Positions 32,272-40,569 of a DNA stretch of 64,000 nt are shown here, in pieces. Each line of letters begins with the position of its first letter. Position 1 is the first letter of the stretch. The DNA lies in NCBI RefSeq assembly GCF_002843305.1, contig NZ_PGSG01000006.1, forward strand, positions 1-64,000, read 5' to 3'. Under the pieces are notes generated by a model. The model was not told where the DNA came from, made no database searches, and was given only the letters and a program-made list of their open reading frames with translations. Made by a program: the position numbers and the translations under genes. The stretch comes from Streptomyces barkulensis. GTDB lineage: Bacteria; Actinomycetota; Actinomycetes; Streptomycetales; Streptomycetaceae.

Positions 32272-32739
32272 TCAGTGCTGGATCAGGCCGCCGACCGGGA
32301 CGGGGGCGACGTGGCCGGTCGGCGGAAGGTCCCGGGCCAGGGCGAGGCCGACGTCGACCAGCGAGGACCGGTGCAGGCCGGTGACCTCGGGGACCGGGGT
32401 CCAGACCGACTCGACGATGGCGCCGTCCGGTTCGGGCCGGAGCCGGCCGCCGGTGATGCGGACCCGGTAGAAGACGCCGACGTTCTGGTGCACGACCCCC
32501 TTACGCGCGGCGGTCGCGGGAATCACCCGCGAGTCCACGCCCAGCAGGCGGTCCACCACCGCCGAGCAGCCGGTCTCCTCCGCGACCTCCCGGATCACCG
32601 CGTCGAACGGGTCCTCCGCATGCTCGACCCCGCCGCCCGGGAGGGTCCAGTTGCTCCCGCCGTCCGGCAGTAGGTGACGGGCGAGCAGCACCCGCCCGTC
32701 CTCGATGCACACGGCGTACGCCGCCAGCCGGAAACTCAT
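32272..32739 (-). CDS. NUDIX hydrolase
   Basis: This 155-aa NUDIX protein has a complete Nudix box, GGGVEHAEDPFDAVIREV followed by AEETG, which binds the divalent metal and cleaves a nucleoside-diphosphate-linked substrate. Start ATG 32739 follows GGGAGTGGGG. The family is too broad to name a substrate. It stands between the converging macro-domain gene and a TetR gene on the same strand. Confidence 0.9.
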   Translation of the reverse strand: MSFRLAAYAVCIEDGRVLLARHLLPDGGSNWTLPGGGVEHAEDPFDAVIREVAEETGCSAVVDRLLGVDSRVIPATAARKGVVHQNVGVFYRVRITGGRLRPEPDGAIVESVWTPVPEVTGLHRSSLVDVGLALARDLPPTGHVAPVPVGGLIQH

Positions 32740-32888
32740 CCCCACTCCCCCCGCCGGACCTTGTCCGGCTTCCATGGTTCGCACGTCACCACACGGAACG
32801 GAACCAGACGAGCGCGAGTGCCGCCAGACCGCACCGTGCCGCACCGGGGACGGGTCACGCGGCGGGCGGCCTCCGCGGCAGCCGGTTC

Positions 32889-33461
32889 CTAGACCTCGTA
32901 CGAGCGCACGAGGCGGGCCAGTTGCCGCCCCACCGTCAGCAGCGGCTCCTCGCTGCGGGTGACCTGGGCGGTTACCTCGGCGCCTTCCAGGGCGCCGATG
33001 ACGGTGGTCGCCAGCTCCCGGGCGTCCTGGGAGGAGAAGCCGCAGCGCAGCAGCTTGTCGGAGACCAACCGCTCCCAGCCGCGCAGAGCTTCGGCGCACA
33101 CCTGCTGGATCTCCGAGTCGGTTCCGAGTGTCTCCAGGGCGGCGGCCGTGACGGGGCAGCCGTCGATCCAGCCCGACTCGCGCAGATCGCCGGCCAGTCG
33201 CCGGGCGCAGGACGTCACCGCCTGCGCCGGGTCGTCCTCGCCGTCCAGTGCCTGCCGCAGGAGCGCCGCGAACTCCTCGCCGCTGTGCCTGATCGCGGCC
33301 ACGGCGACGGCCTCCTTGCCGCCCGGGAAGAAGTGGTAGACGGAGCCGAGGGTGGCCTGCGCCTCCCGGGCGATCTGCTTGATCCCCGTGCCGACGTAGC
33401 CCTGGCGCTGCAGGAGGCGCGCTGCCGCGACGACGATCCGGTCCCGTGTGCTGGTCTGCAT
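32889..33461 (-). CDS. TetR-family regulator of the imine-reductase-like gene
   Basis: This 190-aa TetR protein has an N-terminal HTH (TRDRIVVAAARLLQRQGYVGTGIKQIAREA, TLGSVYHFFPGGKEAV) and a C-terminal domain of the LmrA/YxaF type (TAAALETL, WERLVSDKLLRCGFSSQDA). It is divergent from an imine-reductase-like gene, and repeated TAGAGCGTTCGTT boxes lie in the 109-bp gap. It is likely an autoregulated repressor. Confidence 0.9.
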   Translation of the reverse strand: MQTSTRDRIVVAAARLLQRQGYVGTGIKQIAREAQATLGSVYHFFPGGKEAVAVAAIRHSGEEFAALLRQALDGEDDPAQAVTSCARRLAGDLRESGWIDGCPVTAAALETLGTDSEIQQVCAEALRGWERLVSDKLLRCGFSSQDARELATTVIGALEGAEVTAQVTRSEEPLLTVGRQLARLVRSYEV

Positions 33462-33486
33462 GCGGCCACCGTATCGGCCGACTGAG

Positions 33487-33499
33487 TAGAGCGTTCGTT
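33487..33499. promoter_or_regulatory. TetR box 1
   Basis: TAGAGCGTTCGTT, 26 bp before the TetR start on the complementary strand. It is repeated exactly at 33534. Confidence 0.6.
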
Positions 33500-33533
33500 C
33501 CACAGTCGTGGTACCTTGCCGCCACGCTCTGAA

Positions 33534-33546
33534 TAGAGCGTTCGTT
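33534..33546. promoter_or_regulatory. TetR box 2
   Basis: Exact second copy of TAGAGCGTTCGTT in the same orientation, 47 bp from the first and 25 bp before the IRED-like start. The AACG/CGTT core is partly palindromic. TetR binding is inferred. Confidence 0.6.
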
Positions 33547-33570
33547 TTAGCGAGGGATGGAGATCTCTTC

Positions 33571-34455
33571 ATGAGCAGCACCGAGCAGCAGTCGGTCACC
33601 GTCATCGGGCTCGGCCCCATGGGGCAGGCCATGGCCGCGGCCTTCCTGGACCGCGGGTACGCGGTCACCCTGTGGAACCGCACCGCGTCCCGCGCGGACG
33701 CCTTAACGGCCCGTGGCGCGGTCCTGGCGCCGAGCGTCGAGGACGCCCTGGCCGCGAACGAGGTGGTGATCCTCAGCCTCACGGACTACGCCGCGGTGTA
33801 CGACGTGCTGGAGCCCGCCGCGACGGCGCTGTCCGGCCGGGTCCTGGTCAACCTCAGCTCCGACACCCCCGAGCGGGCCCGGGCCGCCGCCCGCTGGGCG
33901 GCCGGACGAGGCGCCGTGCAGCTCACCGGAGGGGTCACGGTGCCGCCCTCCGGCATCGGGCAGCCCTCCTCGTCGACCTTCTACAGCGGTCCCCGGGAGG
34001 TGTTCGACAAGCACCGGCCGGTGCTCGAAGTCGTGACCGGCCGGACCGAGTACCGGGGTGAGGACCCGGGGTTCGCCGCGCTCTTCTACCAGATCGGCAT
34101 GGTCATGTTCTGGACCTCCATGCTGAGCTACTGGCAGGCGATCGCCCTCGCCCACGCGAACGGCCTGACAGCGGCCGACATCCTGCCGCACGCCACCGAC
34201 ACCGCGAACTCGCTTCCCGCCTTCTTCGCCTTCTACGCCGAACGCATCGACGCCGGCCGACACCTCGGCGACGTGGACCGCCTGGCCATGGGGACGGCCA
34301 GCGCCGAGCACGTCCTGCACACCAACGCCGACGCGGGTGTCGACACCACCCTCCCGGCCGCGGTCGTCGAACTCTTCCGGCGCGGCATGGACGCCGGCCA
34401 CGCCGGGGACAGCTTCTCCGCCCTGGTGGAGTCGATGAAGAAGGCCGAGGCGTAA
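33571..34455 (+). CDS. Imine-reductase-like NADP-dependent oxidoreductase
   Basis: This 294-aa protein of the beta-hydroxyacid dehydrogenase/imine reductase superfamily has a Rossmann GLGPMGQAMAAAFLDRG loop and a WNRT phosphate-binding segment that favours NADPH. The central VNLSSDTPERARAAARWAAGRGA pattern and YSGPREVFDKHRPVLE match actinomycete imine reductases. The C-terminal helical domain would form the dimer active site. TetR control suggests induction by a small molecule. Natural substrates of such enzymes are mostly unknown. Confidence 0.87.
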   Translation: MSSTEQQSVTVIGLGPMGQAMAAAFLDRGYAVTLWNRTASRADALTARGAVLAPSVEDALAANEVVILSLTDYAAVYDVLEPAATALSGRVLVNLSSDTPERARAAARWAAGRGAVQLTGGVTVPPSGIGQPSSSTFYSGPREVFDKHRPVLEVVTGRTEYRGEDPGFAALFYQIGMVMFWTSMLSYWQAIALAHANGLTAADILPHATDTANSLPAFFAFYAERIDAGRHLGDVDRLAMGTASAEHVLHTNADAGVDTTLPAAVVELFRRGMDAGHAGDSFSALVESMKKAEA

Positions 34456-34682
34456 GCGCTCTTCTCCGCCCCCTCCGCACGGCACCACCACGGCCCTTCT
34501 CCGGCCCTCCCCCGACCCGCTCGACCTCTTCCGCACCCGGTGCGCCGACACCTTGCGGCTCCACAGCCTCTTGAGGCTTTCCGAACCTCGATCGAGTGGT
34601 GGACGGGCACCCTGCCCGAAAAGTCTCACAGGGAAGTTCAATGAAACAATTCAATGCAGGCATCACGACAAGGAGGTCCGAC

Positions 34683-34880
34683 GTGAAGTTCCGCCTTGAG
34701 GTCGACATGGACGACGCGGCGTCCGCCGAGGAGTCCGCCCGCGAGCTGGGCCGGATCCTGCGGTACTGGGGAGGGAACCTGCATCACTACGCCCTGCGGC
34801 CCGGCGACGGCTCGGCCGTCCACGACTCCGGCTACCGCGAGGTCGGCCGATGGAGCATCATCTCCACCGACGGGTCCTGA
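34683..34880 (+). CDS. Small hypothetical protein, 65 aa
   Basis: I chose GTG 34683 because a full AAGGAGG stands at the right distance. A longer frame from ATG 34641 would include the ribosome site. The product has an alpha/beta pattern (KFRLEVDMDDA, then an SAEESARELGRILRYWGG helix) and no membrane segment. I do not recognise the family. The next gene starts 42 bp downstream and could be co-transcribed. Confidence 0.65.
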   Translation: MKFRLEVDMDDAASAEESARELGRILRYWGGNLHHYALRPGDGSAVHDSGYREVGRWSIISTDGS

Positions 34881-34922
34881 ACCACGCCCGCTCCCCGCCC
34901 CGGCCACGTCGAAGAGGAGCCT

Positions 34923-35632
34923 GTGCCGAAGAACTCCGAGGCAGTGCCCGCCGCCGCGCCGAGGCGGCGGCGCCCGCCCGCCCGCCCGCCCGCAAGCGGG
35001 CCGGAATCGGACTCCTGCTGGCGAGTGCCACGGCCCTGTACCCCGCCGTCAGCGGAGACTGGCACCGGACGGCCGCCCGGTTCGAGCACACCAGCGGCCG
35101 GGGGCCGCTGCACTCGCACACCGCGCAGGGCGCCACCTCCGTCCACTCTCCCGGGCACACACCGTGGAACGCGACCTTCGGCAGCTACGTGCTGTGCTCG
35201 GCGGGCGGTGCGGACGTCGAGATCGAGGACATCCGGTACAGCGCGCCGGTCGGGCCGCAGGACGTGACGTTCGCGCTGCGCACCGTCTCCGCGAAGGACC
35301 GGGCCTCCTCCCCGGCCGTCACCCCGGTCGGCGCGGCGCTGGGAAGGCCTCCGAACCTGCACAGCGGCCCCCTCCCCGGCCGCCTCGCCGACGCAGGCGC
35401 GGGCAGTCGCGTCACCCAGAGCTGCGCCGACGAGGACGAGGAGGGAGCGGGGTTCACCGAGCTGCTGTTCGTCCTCCGGGTCGGCGAGTCGGGCGGATGG
35501 ATCGACCGGGCCTGGATCGACTACCGCGTCCACGGCCGTCCGTACACGCTGAGGCTCGACTGGCAGATGATCGCCTGCGGAGACGACGTTCCTCCCGTGA
35601 ACGGGGACGAGACCTGCGCCGGGGCGGCATAG
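34923..35632 (+). pseudogene. Secreted protein gene frameshifted at a CCCG repeat
   Basis: GTG 34923 has GAGGAG upstream and opens a frame that reads [22 protein letters not shown]. At 34971-34992 lies a run of five CCCG units. Downstream, the protein-like frame is a different one: it gives a signal or anchor (KRAGIGLLLASATALYP) and an extracytoplasmic domain to the stop at 35632. One more CCCG unit, or two fewer, would join them into one protein of about 236 aa. This could be a mutation, a sequencing slip, or repeat-length switching. Alone, the downstream frame has no good start. Confidence 0.6.
34971..34992 (+). repeat. Tetranucleotide repeat (CCCG)5 in a coding region
   Basis: Five tandem CCCG units lie 16 codons into the gene that starts at 34923. 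The unit length is not a multiple of three, so changes in copy number alter the frame. Confidence 0.85.
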
Positions 35633-36070
35633 CCGTCCCCGCACGGGCCGCCCTGTGCGCGCCCCGCCTCTTCGCACCCCTCGTCCTCCCGGCCGCATCC
35701 GGCCCCGGCGCGGCCGCCGTACGCCGGGGGCCGGGCCCGTCGTACCGACAGGGGCGGGCAATTCGTTCGACGCCCGGCGGGACCGTGCGGCAGGCTCCCG
35801 TCTTGACAGCCGGGGCTGTTCGGGGTGTGAGGGGTGCCTGAGCGGGGTGTGCCGACGACCGGGGCAAGGCTCCCACGCCCTCTGCTGCCACGCCGCGCCG
35901 ACGGGCCACGGCGGGCGTACTCTGACAGCACAAGGCAGCGCGCCGTACCGGTCGCGGACGCGCGCCCCGGCCCTCTCCCGGGTCCGGAGCCGTCCACGGC
36001 GGACACCGCTTCGGGCTCCGTACGCCCCGGCCGTCCCGGCGCATCGCACAGTTCCGTCACTGGGGGCGCC
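35633..36070. other. Non-coding gap before the DUF4352-like lipoprotein gene
   Basis: No convincing gene is seen in 438 bp. A TTGACA hexamer at 35803-35808 overlaps the palindrome ACAGCCGGGGCTGT (35806-35819), but the hexamer 17 bp downstream (TGTGAG) is a poor -10. The gap may include an unrecognised regulatory region for the lipoprotein gene. Confidence 0.4.
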
Positions 36071-36628
36071 ATGCGTACCCGACTCGCCGCGGCGACCGCT
36101 GCGGCACTGCTGCTGACCGCCTGTGGAGGCGGTGGGACCGAGGCCCCCTCCACGAACGAGACCGTCACCGCAGAGCAGGAGACGCCGACACCGGAGGGAG
36201 GCGGGGACGGAAGCACGGAGGGGAGTGGGGACACCCCGCAGGACGAGGCCGTAGGGCTCTCCGAAACCGTCGAGTACGACAGCGGTGTGGAAGTGCGTCT
36301 GACGAACTTCGTCCGGAGCGTGTCGAGCGATGTCGCCTCGCCGTCGGACACCCCGTACCTCAGGTTCACCGTGGTCGTCGTCAACAGCGGCTCGGAGACG
36401 ATGGATCTGAGCGAGATGCTCATCGGCTGCATGTACGGGGAGACCGGCCGTGAGGGCGAGCAGATCTTCGACGAGGGTCTCGACTTCCCGACGACCCACC
36501 TGCGGCCCGGACGGTCGGCCAATGTGACGGCCGGCTGTGAGCTGCCGGAGGAGGAGACGTACGCGCAGATCGAGGTGGCGCCCGACTTCGAGTCGGACAC
36601 GGCGATCTTCGCCGGACACGTCGAGTAG
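36071..36628 (+). CDS. Secreted lipoprotein, DUF4352-like
   Basis: This 185-aa lipoprotein has a lipobox LTAC near residue 18, then an acidic Thr/Pro/Gly/Glu linker (GGGGTEAPSTNETVT) and an immunoglobulin-like domain with YLRFTVVVVNSGSETMDLS, in the style of DUF4352 proteins. It has two Cys in the domain (IGCMYG, AGCELP). Start ATG 36071 follows GGGGGCGCC. Role unknown; such proteins are often envelope-associated. Confidence 0.75.
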   Translation: MRTRLAAATAAALLLTACGGGGTEAPSTNETVTAEQETPTPEGGGDGSTEGSGDTPQDEAVGLSETVEYDSGVEVRLTNFVRSVSSDVASPSDTPYLRFTVVVVNSGSETMDLSEMLIGCMYGETGREGEQIFDEGLDFPTTHLRPGRSANVTAGCELPEEETYAQIEVAPDFESDTAIFAGHVE

Positions 36629-36660
36629 TCCGGCCCAAAGGCCGGACGCGGCACGGGGAA

Positions 36661-36675
36661 ACGGAACCGTTTCGA
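36661..36675. promoter_or_regulatory. TetR operator 1 (imperfect) of the MMPL unit
   Basis: ACGGAACCGTTTCGA is a near-palindrome and a two-base variant of the perfect operator at 36718. It lies just upstream of the tetR -35. Confidence 0.55.
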
Positions 36676-36680
36676 TACTT

Positions 36681-36709
36681 TTGCGTTTCGCCCGACCGGC
36701 TCATACACT
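36681..36709 (+). promoter_or_regulatory. Promoter of the tetR-MMPL unit
   Basis: TTGCGT (36681-36686) and TACACT (36704-36709) are 17 bp apart. The predicted start (about 36716) falls at the edge of the perfect palindrome 36718-36732, so the regulator should repress its own operon. Confidence 0.6.
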
Positions 36710-36717
36710 CCTGGTGT

Positions 36718-36732
36718 ACGAAACCGTTTCGT
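36718..36732. promoter_or_regulatory. TetR operator 2 (perfect palindrome)
   Basis: ACGAAACCGTTTCGT has perfect 7-bp arms around one base, just after the predicted transcription start and 18 bp before the tetR ATG. Confidence 0.7.
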
Positions 36733-36750
36733 TTGCGTTGGAGAGCCAGG

Positions 36751-37350
36751 ATGACCGACCAGCCGGCCACAGTGACCGGCCGACGCACCCGGCTGACCCC
36801 CGAGCGGGAGCTGGAGCTGTTCACGGCCGTGGTCGACCTGGTGCGCGAGCACGGCTACGAGGCGCTGACGATGGACGCGGTCGCGACGCGCACCAAGTCC
36901 AGCAAGGCCACCCTCTACCGGCAGTGGGAGAGCAAGCCCAAGCTGGTCGCCACCGCCCTGCGCCATCTGGGCAAGAGTCACCCGGAGGACATCGACACCG
37001 GCTCCCTGGCCGGCGACCTCCGGCAGATGGTGAGCGACTTCATCTCCCACGCCAGCGAGGACACCGCCCTGCTGAACGGCCTGGCGCACGCCGTCTCCAA
37101 GGACCCCGAGCTGTGGCAGGCGCTGTACGAGCTGCACATCCGGCCCGGTCTGGACGCGCTCGACTCCGTGGTGCGCAGGGCCGCCGAGCGCGGGGAGCTG
37201 GATCCGGACAACCCGGCGATCGAGTTCGTCCCGCACCTGGTCATCGGGGCGCTGAGCACCCGCAAGCTGATCGAGAACCGGGACTCGGACGCCGACTACA
37301 TGGAGCGCTATCTGCGGGCGGTGGTCTTCCCGGCGCTCGGCATCTCCTGA
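36751..37350 (+). CDS. TetR-family repressor of the MMPL exporter
   Basis: This 199-aa TetR protein has an N-terminal HTH (RELELFTAVVDLVREHGYEALTMDAVATRTKSSKATLYRQW) and a C-terminal TetR_C domain (LRQMVSDFISHASEDTALLNGL). Start ATG 36751 follows GGAGAGCCAGG. Operators upstream indicate autoregulation, and the exporter gene follows 79 bp downstream in the same direction. The inducer is probably a substrate of the pump. Confidence 0.92.
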   Translation: MTDQPATVTGRRTRLTPERELELFTAVVDLVREHGYEALTMDAVATRTKSSKATLYRQWESKPKLVATALRHLGKSHPEDIDTGSLAGDLRQMVSDFISHASEDTALLNGLAHAVSKDPELWQALYELHIRPGLDALDSVVRRAAERGELDPDNPAIEFVPHLVIGALSTRKLIENRDSDADYMERYLRAVVFPALGIS

Positions 37351-37429
37351 CCGGCCCCGTCCCACGGGCACTTCCGAGACCCACCAACCCCTTCCGACCA
37401 CTTCCTCCGACTCAGGAGTCCTCACTCTC

Positions 37430-39685
37430 ATGGCCACGTTCCTGTACCGGCTCGGCCGCTTCGCCTTCCGGCGGCGCGGGCTGGTCGCCCTGTTGTGGGT
37501 GGTGGTGCTGGCGGTCGCGGGCGGCTTCGCCGCCTCCGCGTCCTCGGCGGCCTCCAGCAACATCACCATTCCCGGCACCGAGGCGCAGAAGGCGTTCGAG
37601 TTGCTGGAGGATCGTTTCCCCGGCAGCAGTCCCGACGGCGCCACCGCGCGGGTCGTCTTCAAGGCGCCCGACGGCGAGAAGATCACCGACCCGGAGAACT
37701 CGGCCGCCGTCGGCGAGGTCGTCGCCGAGCTGGCGAAGGGCGACCAGGTCCAGCAGGCCGTCGACCCCTTCCAGGCCCAGGCCGTGAGCCCGGACCAGAC
37801 CGTCGCCTACTCCCAGGTCACCTACGAGGTCTCCGGCTTCGAGCTGACCGAGGAGTCGCGCGGCGAACTCAAGGCCGCCGCCGAGGACGGCCGGGAGGCC
37901 GGTCTGACGGTGGAGACCGGCGGTGACGCGATGGCGGCAATCCCGCAGACCGGCGCCGCCGAGGTGATCGGTGTGGCCATCGCCGCGATCGTGCTGCTGA
38001 TCACCTTCGGCTCCCTGGTCGCCGCCGGGCTGCCGCTGCTCACCGCCCTGGTCGGCGTCGGCGTCACCGTCGCGGTCATCACCGCCGTGACCGTGCCGTT
38101 CGACCTCAACACCACCACCCCGATCCTGGCGACGATGATCGGCCTGGCCGTCGGCATCGACTACGCGCTGTTCATCGTCTCCCGCTACCGCGCCGAACTC
38201 GCCGAGGGCCGCGAGCCCCTGGAGGCGGTCGGCCGCGCCACGGGAACGGCCGGCTCGGCGGTGGTCTTCGCCGGTCTGACCGTCGTCATCGCCCTGGTCG
38301 GCCTGTCGGTGGTCAACATCCCGATCCTGACCAAGATGGGTCTGGCCGCCGGTGGCTCGGTCGTCCTGGCCGTGCTGGTCGCCCTGACGCTGATCCCCGC
38401 CCTGCTCGGCTTCGCCGGGAACAAGGTCCTGCCGCGCAAGCAGCGCGCGAAGGCCGCCTCGGAGAACGCCTCGGAGAACGGCTCGGAGAACGGCGGGACC
38501 GCCCCGGCGGCCGTCGGGGTCAAGGACGGCGCGGGCACCCGCTGGGCCCGCTTCGTGCTGCGCCGCCCGGTCGCGGTCCTGCTGGTCAGCGTCGTCGGAC
38601 TCGGCCTGCTGGCCGTCCCCGCCAAGGACCTCCAGCTCAACCTGCCCGACGACGGCTCCCAGCCCACCAGCACCACCCAGCGCCGCGCCTACGACCTGAT
38701 CGCCGAGGGCTTCGGCCCCGGCACCAACGGCCCGCTGATCGTGACCGTGGACGCCGAGGACAGCGACGACCCCAAGGCCGCCGCCGGCGCCACCGCCGAG
38801 AAGCTCCAGGGCATGGACGGAGTCGCCGCCGCGATGCCGCCCACGTTCAACAAGGCCGGCGACACCGCGATGATCACGGTCATCCCGAAGTCCGCGCCCA
38901 GCAGCGCCGCGACCGAGGACCTGGTCCACGACATCCGCGCCGAGGCCGGCGGCATCGCCGAGACCACCGGCGCCGACGTCCTGGTCACCGGGCAGACCGC
39001 CATGGCCATCGACGTCTCGCAGAAGATGGACGACGCCCTGGCGCCCTACCTGATCCTCGTGGTCGGCCTGGCGTTCCTGCTGCTGATCGTGGTGTTCCGC
39101 TCGATCCTGGTCCCGCTCAAGGCGGCGCTCGGCTTCCTGCTCTCGGTGGTCGCCGCGCTCGGCTCGGTCGTGGCGGTCTTCCAGTGGGGCTGGCTGGCCG
39201 ACGTCTTCGGCGTGGAGCAGACCGGCCCGGTCATGAGCCTGATGCCGATCCTCATGGTCGGCCTGGTCTTCGGCCTGGCCATGGACTACGAGGTCTTCCT
39301 CGTGACCCGGATGCGCGAGGCCCACGTCCACGGCGAGACCCCGCACGAGTCGGTCGTCACCGGCTTCAAGCTGGGGGCGCGCGTGGTGACCGCGGCCGCG
39401 CTGATCATGATCAGCGTCTTCGCCGGGTTCATCGGCTCCTCCGAGTCGATGATCAAGATGATCGGCTTCGGTCTGGCCGTCGCCGTCCTCTTCGACGCCT
39501 TCGTGATCCGCATGGCCGTCGTCCCGGCCGTCCTGGCCCTGCTGGGCAAGTCCGCCTGGTGGCTGCCGCGCTGGCTGGACAAGGTCGTGCCCAACGTCGA
39601 CGTCGAGGGCGAGAAGCTCCAGCGCGAGCTGAACGGCCCCGCCGAGAAGGCCGGCGAGCGCGAGCCGGTCGCCGCGCGCGACTGA
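37430..39685 (+). CDS. MMPL-family RND exporter
   Basis: This 751-aa membrane transporter is a proton-driven exporter of the MMPL branch of RND pumps, predicted to move lipids or hydrophobic drugs. It has two repeats, each with one helix, an extracytoplasmic domain and a block of five helices. The first block includes MIGLAVGIDYALFIVSRYR and the second MVGLVFGLAMDYEVFLVTRMRE, where the Asp in GIDYA and MDYE is the proton-relay residue. A SENASENGSENGG repeat lies in the middle loop. Regulation is by the upstream TetR. Confidence 0.94.
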   Translation: MATFLYRLGRFAFRRRGLVALLWVVVLAVAGGFAASASSAASSNITIPGTEAQKAFELLEDRFPGSSPDGATARVVFKAPDGEKITDPENSAAVGEVVAELAKGDQVQQAVDPFQAQAVSPDQTVAYSQVTYEVSGFELTEESRGELKAAAEDGREAGLTVETGGDAMAAIPQTGAAEVIGVAIAAIVLLITFGSLVAAGLPLLTALVGVGVTVAVITAVTVPFDLNTTTPILATMIGLAVGIDYALFIVSRYRAELAEGREPLEAVGRATGTAGSAVVFAGLTVVIALVGLSVVNIPILTKMGLAAGGSVVLAVLVALTLIPALLGFAGNKVLPRKQRAKAASENASENGSENGGTAPAAVGVKDGAGTRWARFVLRRPVAVLLVSVVGLGLLAVPAKDLQLNLPDDGSQPTSTTQRRAYDLIAEGFGPGTNGPLIVTVDAEDSDDPKAAAGATAEKLQGMDGVAAAMPPTFNKAGDTAMITVIPKSAPSSAATEDLVHDIRAEAGGIAETTGADVLVTGQTAMAIDVSQKMDDALAPYLILVVGLAFLLLIVVFRSILVPLKAALGFLLSVVAALGSVVAVFQWGWLADVFGVEQTGPVMSLMPILMVGLVFGLAMDYEVFLVTRMREAHVHGETPHESVVTGFKLGARVVTAAALIMISVFAGFIGSSESMIKMIGFGLAVAVLFDAFVIRMAVVPAVLALLGKSAWWLPRWLDKVVPNVDVEGEKLQRELNGPAEKAGEREPVAARD

Positions 39686-39777
39686 GCGGTGCCCGGGCCC
39701 GGGGCCGCCGACGCGCGAGCGGAAAGCGCGGCGGCCCCGGCCGCACCGGCCCGTGGGGACGGGGAACGGTGCGGCAT

Positions 39778-39830
39778 CCGGGGCCCGGCAGCGGTCCTCC
39801 CGTGAGGGGGGCGCCGCTGCCGGGCCCCGG
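39778..39830. terminator. Strong hairpin terminator
   Basis: Perfect 17-bp arms enclose a 19-nt loop, about 95 bp after the MMPL stop and before converging genes. Confidence 0.7.
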
Positions 39831-39904
39831 TCGCGTACGGGGGTGGGGCCGCCCGCCGGGCGGCCCCACGCCCCGTCTCCCCGTGCGCGACGGCGTCCCC
39901 CGCG

Positions 39905-40063
39905 CTACCGCTGCGCGCTGCGCTTGACCAGATAGGCGGCGGTCAGGCAGGCGGCCGCGATGGCGAGGAACACCAGGGCGACGGTCAGTCCGCCGGGGAG
40001 GCTCGCCCCCTCGGCGAGGAACGCGGGCTCGCCGCCCTGCGCGGCGTCTGTGTACCAACTCAC
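39905..40063 (-). CDS. Small one-TM protein
   Basis: This 52-aa product starts at GTG 40063 behind GGAAGGGAG. It has a short polar N-terminus and one transmembrane helix (LTVALVFLAIAAACLTAAYLV), ending KRSAQR, so the C-terminus is probably cytoplasmic. No family is recognised. It lies 76 bp after another small membrane protein gene on the same strand. Confidence 0.6.
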   Translation of the reverse strand: MSWYTDAAQGGEPAFLAEGASLPGGLTVALVFLAIAAACLTAAYLVKRSAQR

Positions 40064-40139
40064 TTCGGTCTCCCTTCCGGAGGAATCCACACCGAAGGCT
40101 GCGGTGGCCGCCGGGCGCGTACGTGCCCGGGAGGAGGAG

Positions 40140-40382
40140 TCAGAACGGCAGCCGGCCGCGGGCGCGGCGGCCCGCGGAACCGCTGCGGCCCACCGCACGG
40201 GAACTCTTGTGGAACGGCTTGCTCAGCCAGCGCCCCACGGGGCCGGGGGCCTTGCCTCCCGCCCGGGCGCCCAGCCCCAGGGAGCGCTGTGTGCCGCGCT
40301 CGGGATGGCGGGACAGGCGCGGTACCACGAAGGCCAAAACGGCCAGGACCACGCACCCGGCTATCACACCGGCGACCATCAT
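40140..40382 (-). CDS. Small membrane protein, 80 aa
   Basis: I chose ATG 40382 with GAGGAG five bases upstream. The N-terminus is one hydrophobic helix (VAGVIAGCVVLAVLAFVVP) and the rest is basic and cytoplasmic (LSRHPERGTQRSLGLG, then RAVGRSGSAGRRARGRL). I associate this pattern with small conserved actinomycete membrane proteins of unknown role. It is divergent from the phospholipase D-like gene. Confidence 0.65.
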   Translation of the reverse strand: MMVAGVIAGCVVLAVLAFVVPRLSRHPERGTQRSLGLGARAGGKAPGPVGRWLSKPFHKSSRAVGRSGSAGRRARGRLPF

Positions 40383-40569
40383 GGTCACTCCTCACGTCGG
40401 TTCTCGTCCGGTCGTACCGCTCCGTGTCGTCTCGACCACCGAAGCCGTGTGTTCGGTCCGTCTGCCCCGGCTCGTGCCGGGCATCCCTGAGAACCGGATC
40501 GGTGGGCATAAGCGGACCGAGGGGATTTTCGATTCAGACGGAAGTCCGGCAGGCCGGGAGGAAGAGGCC

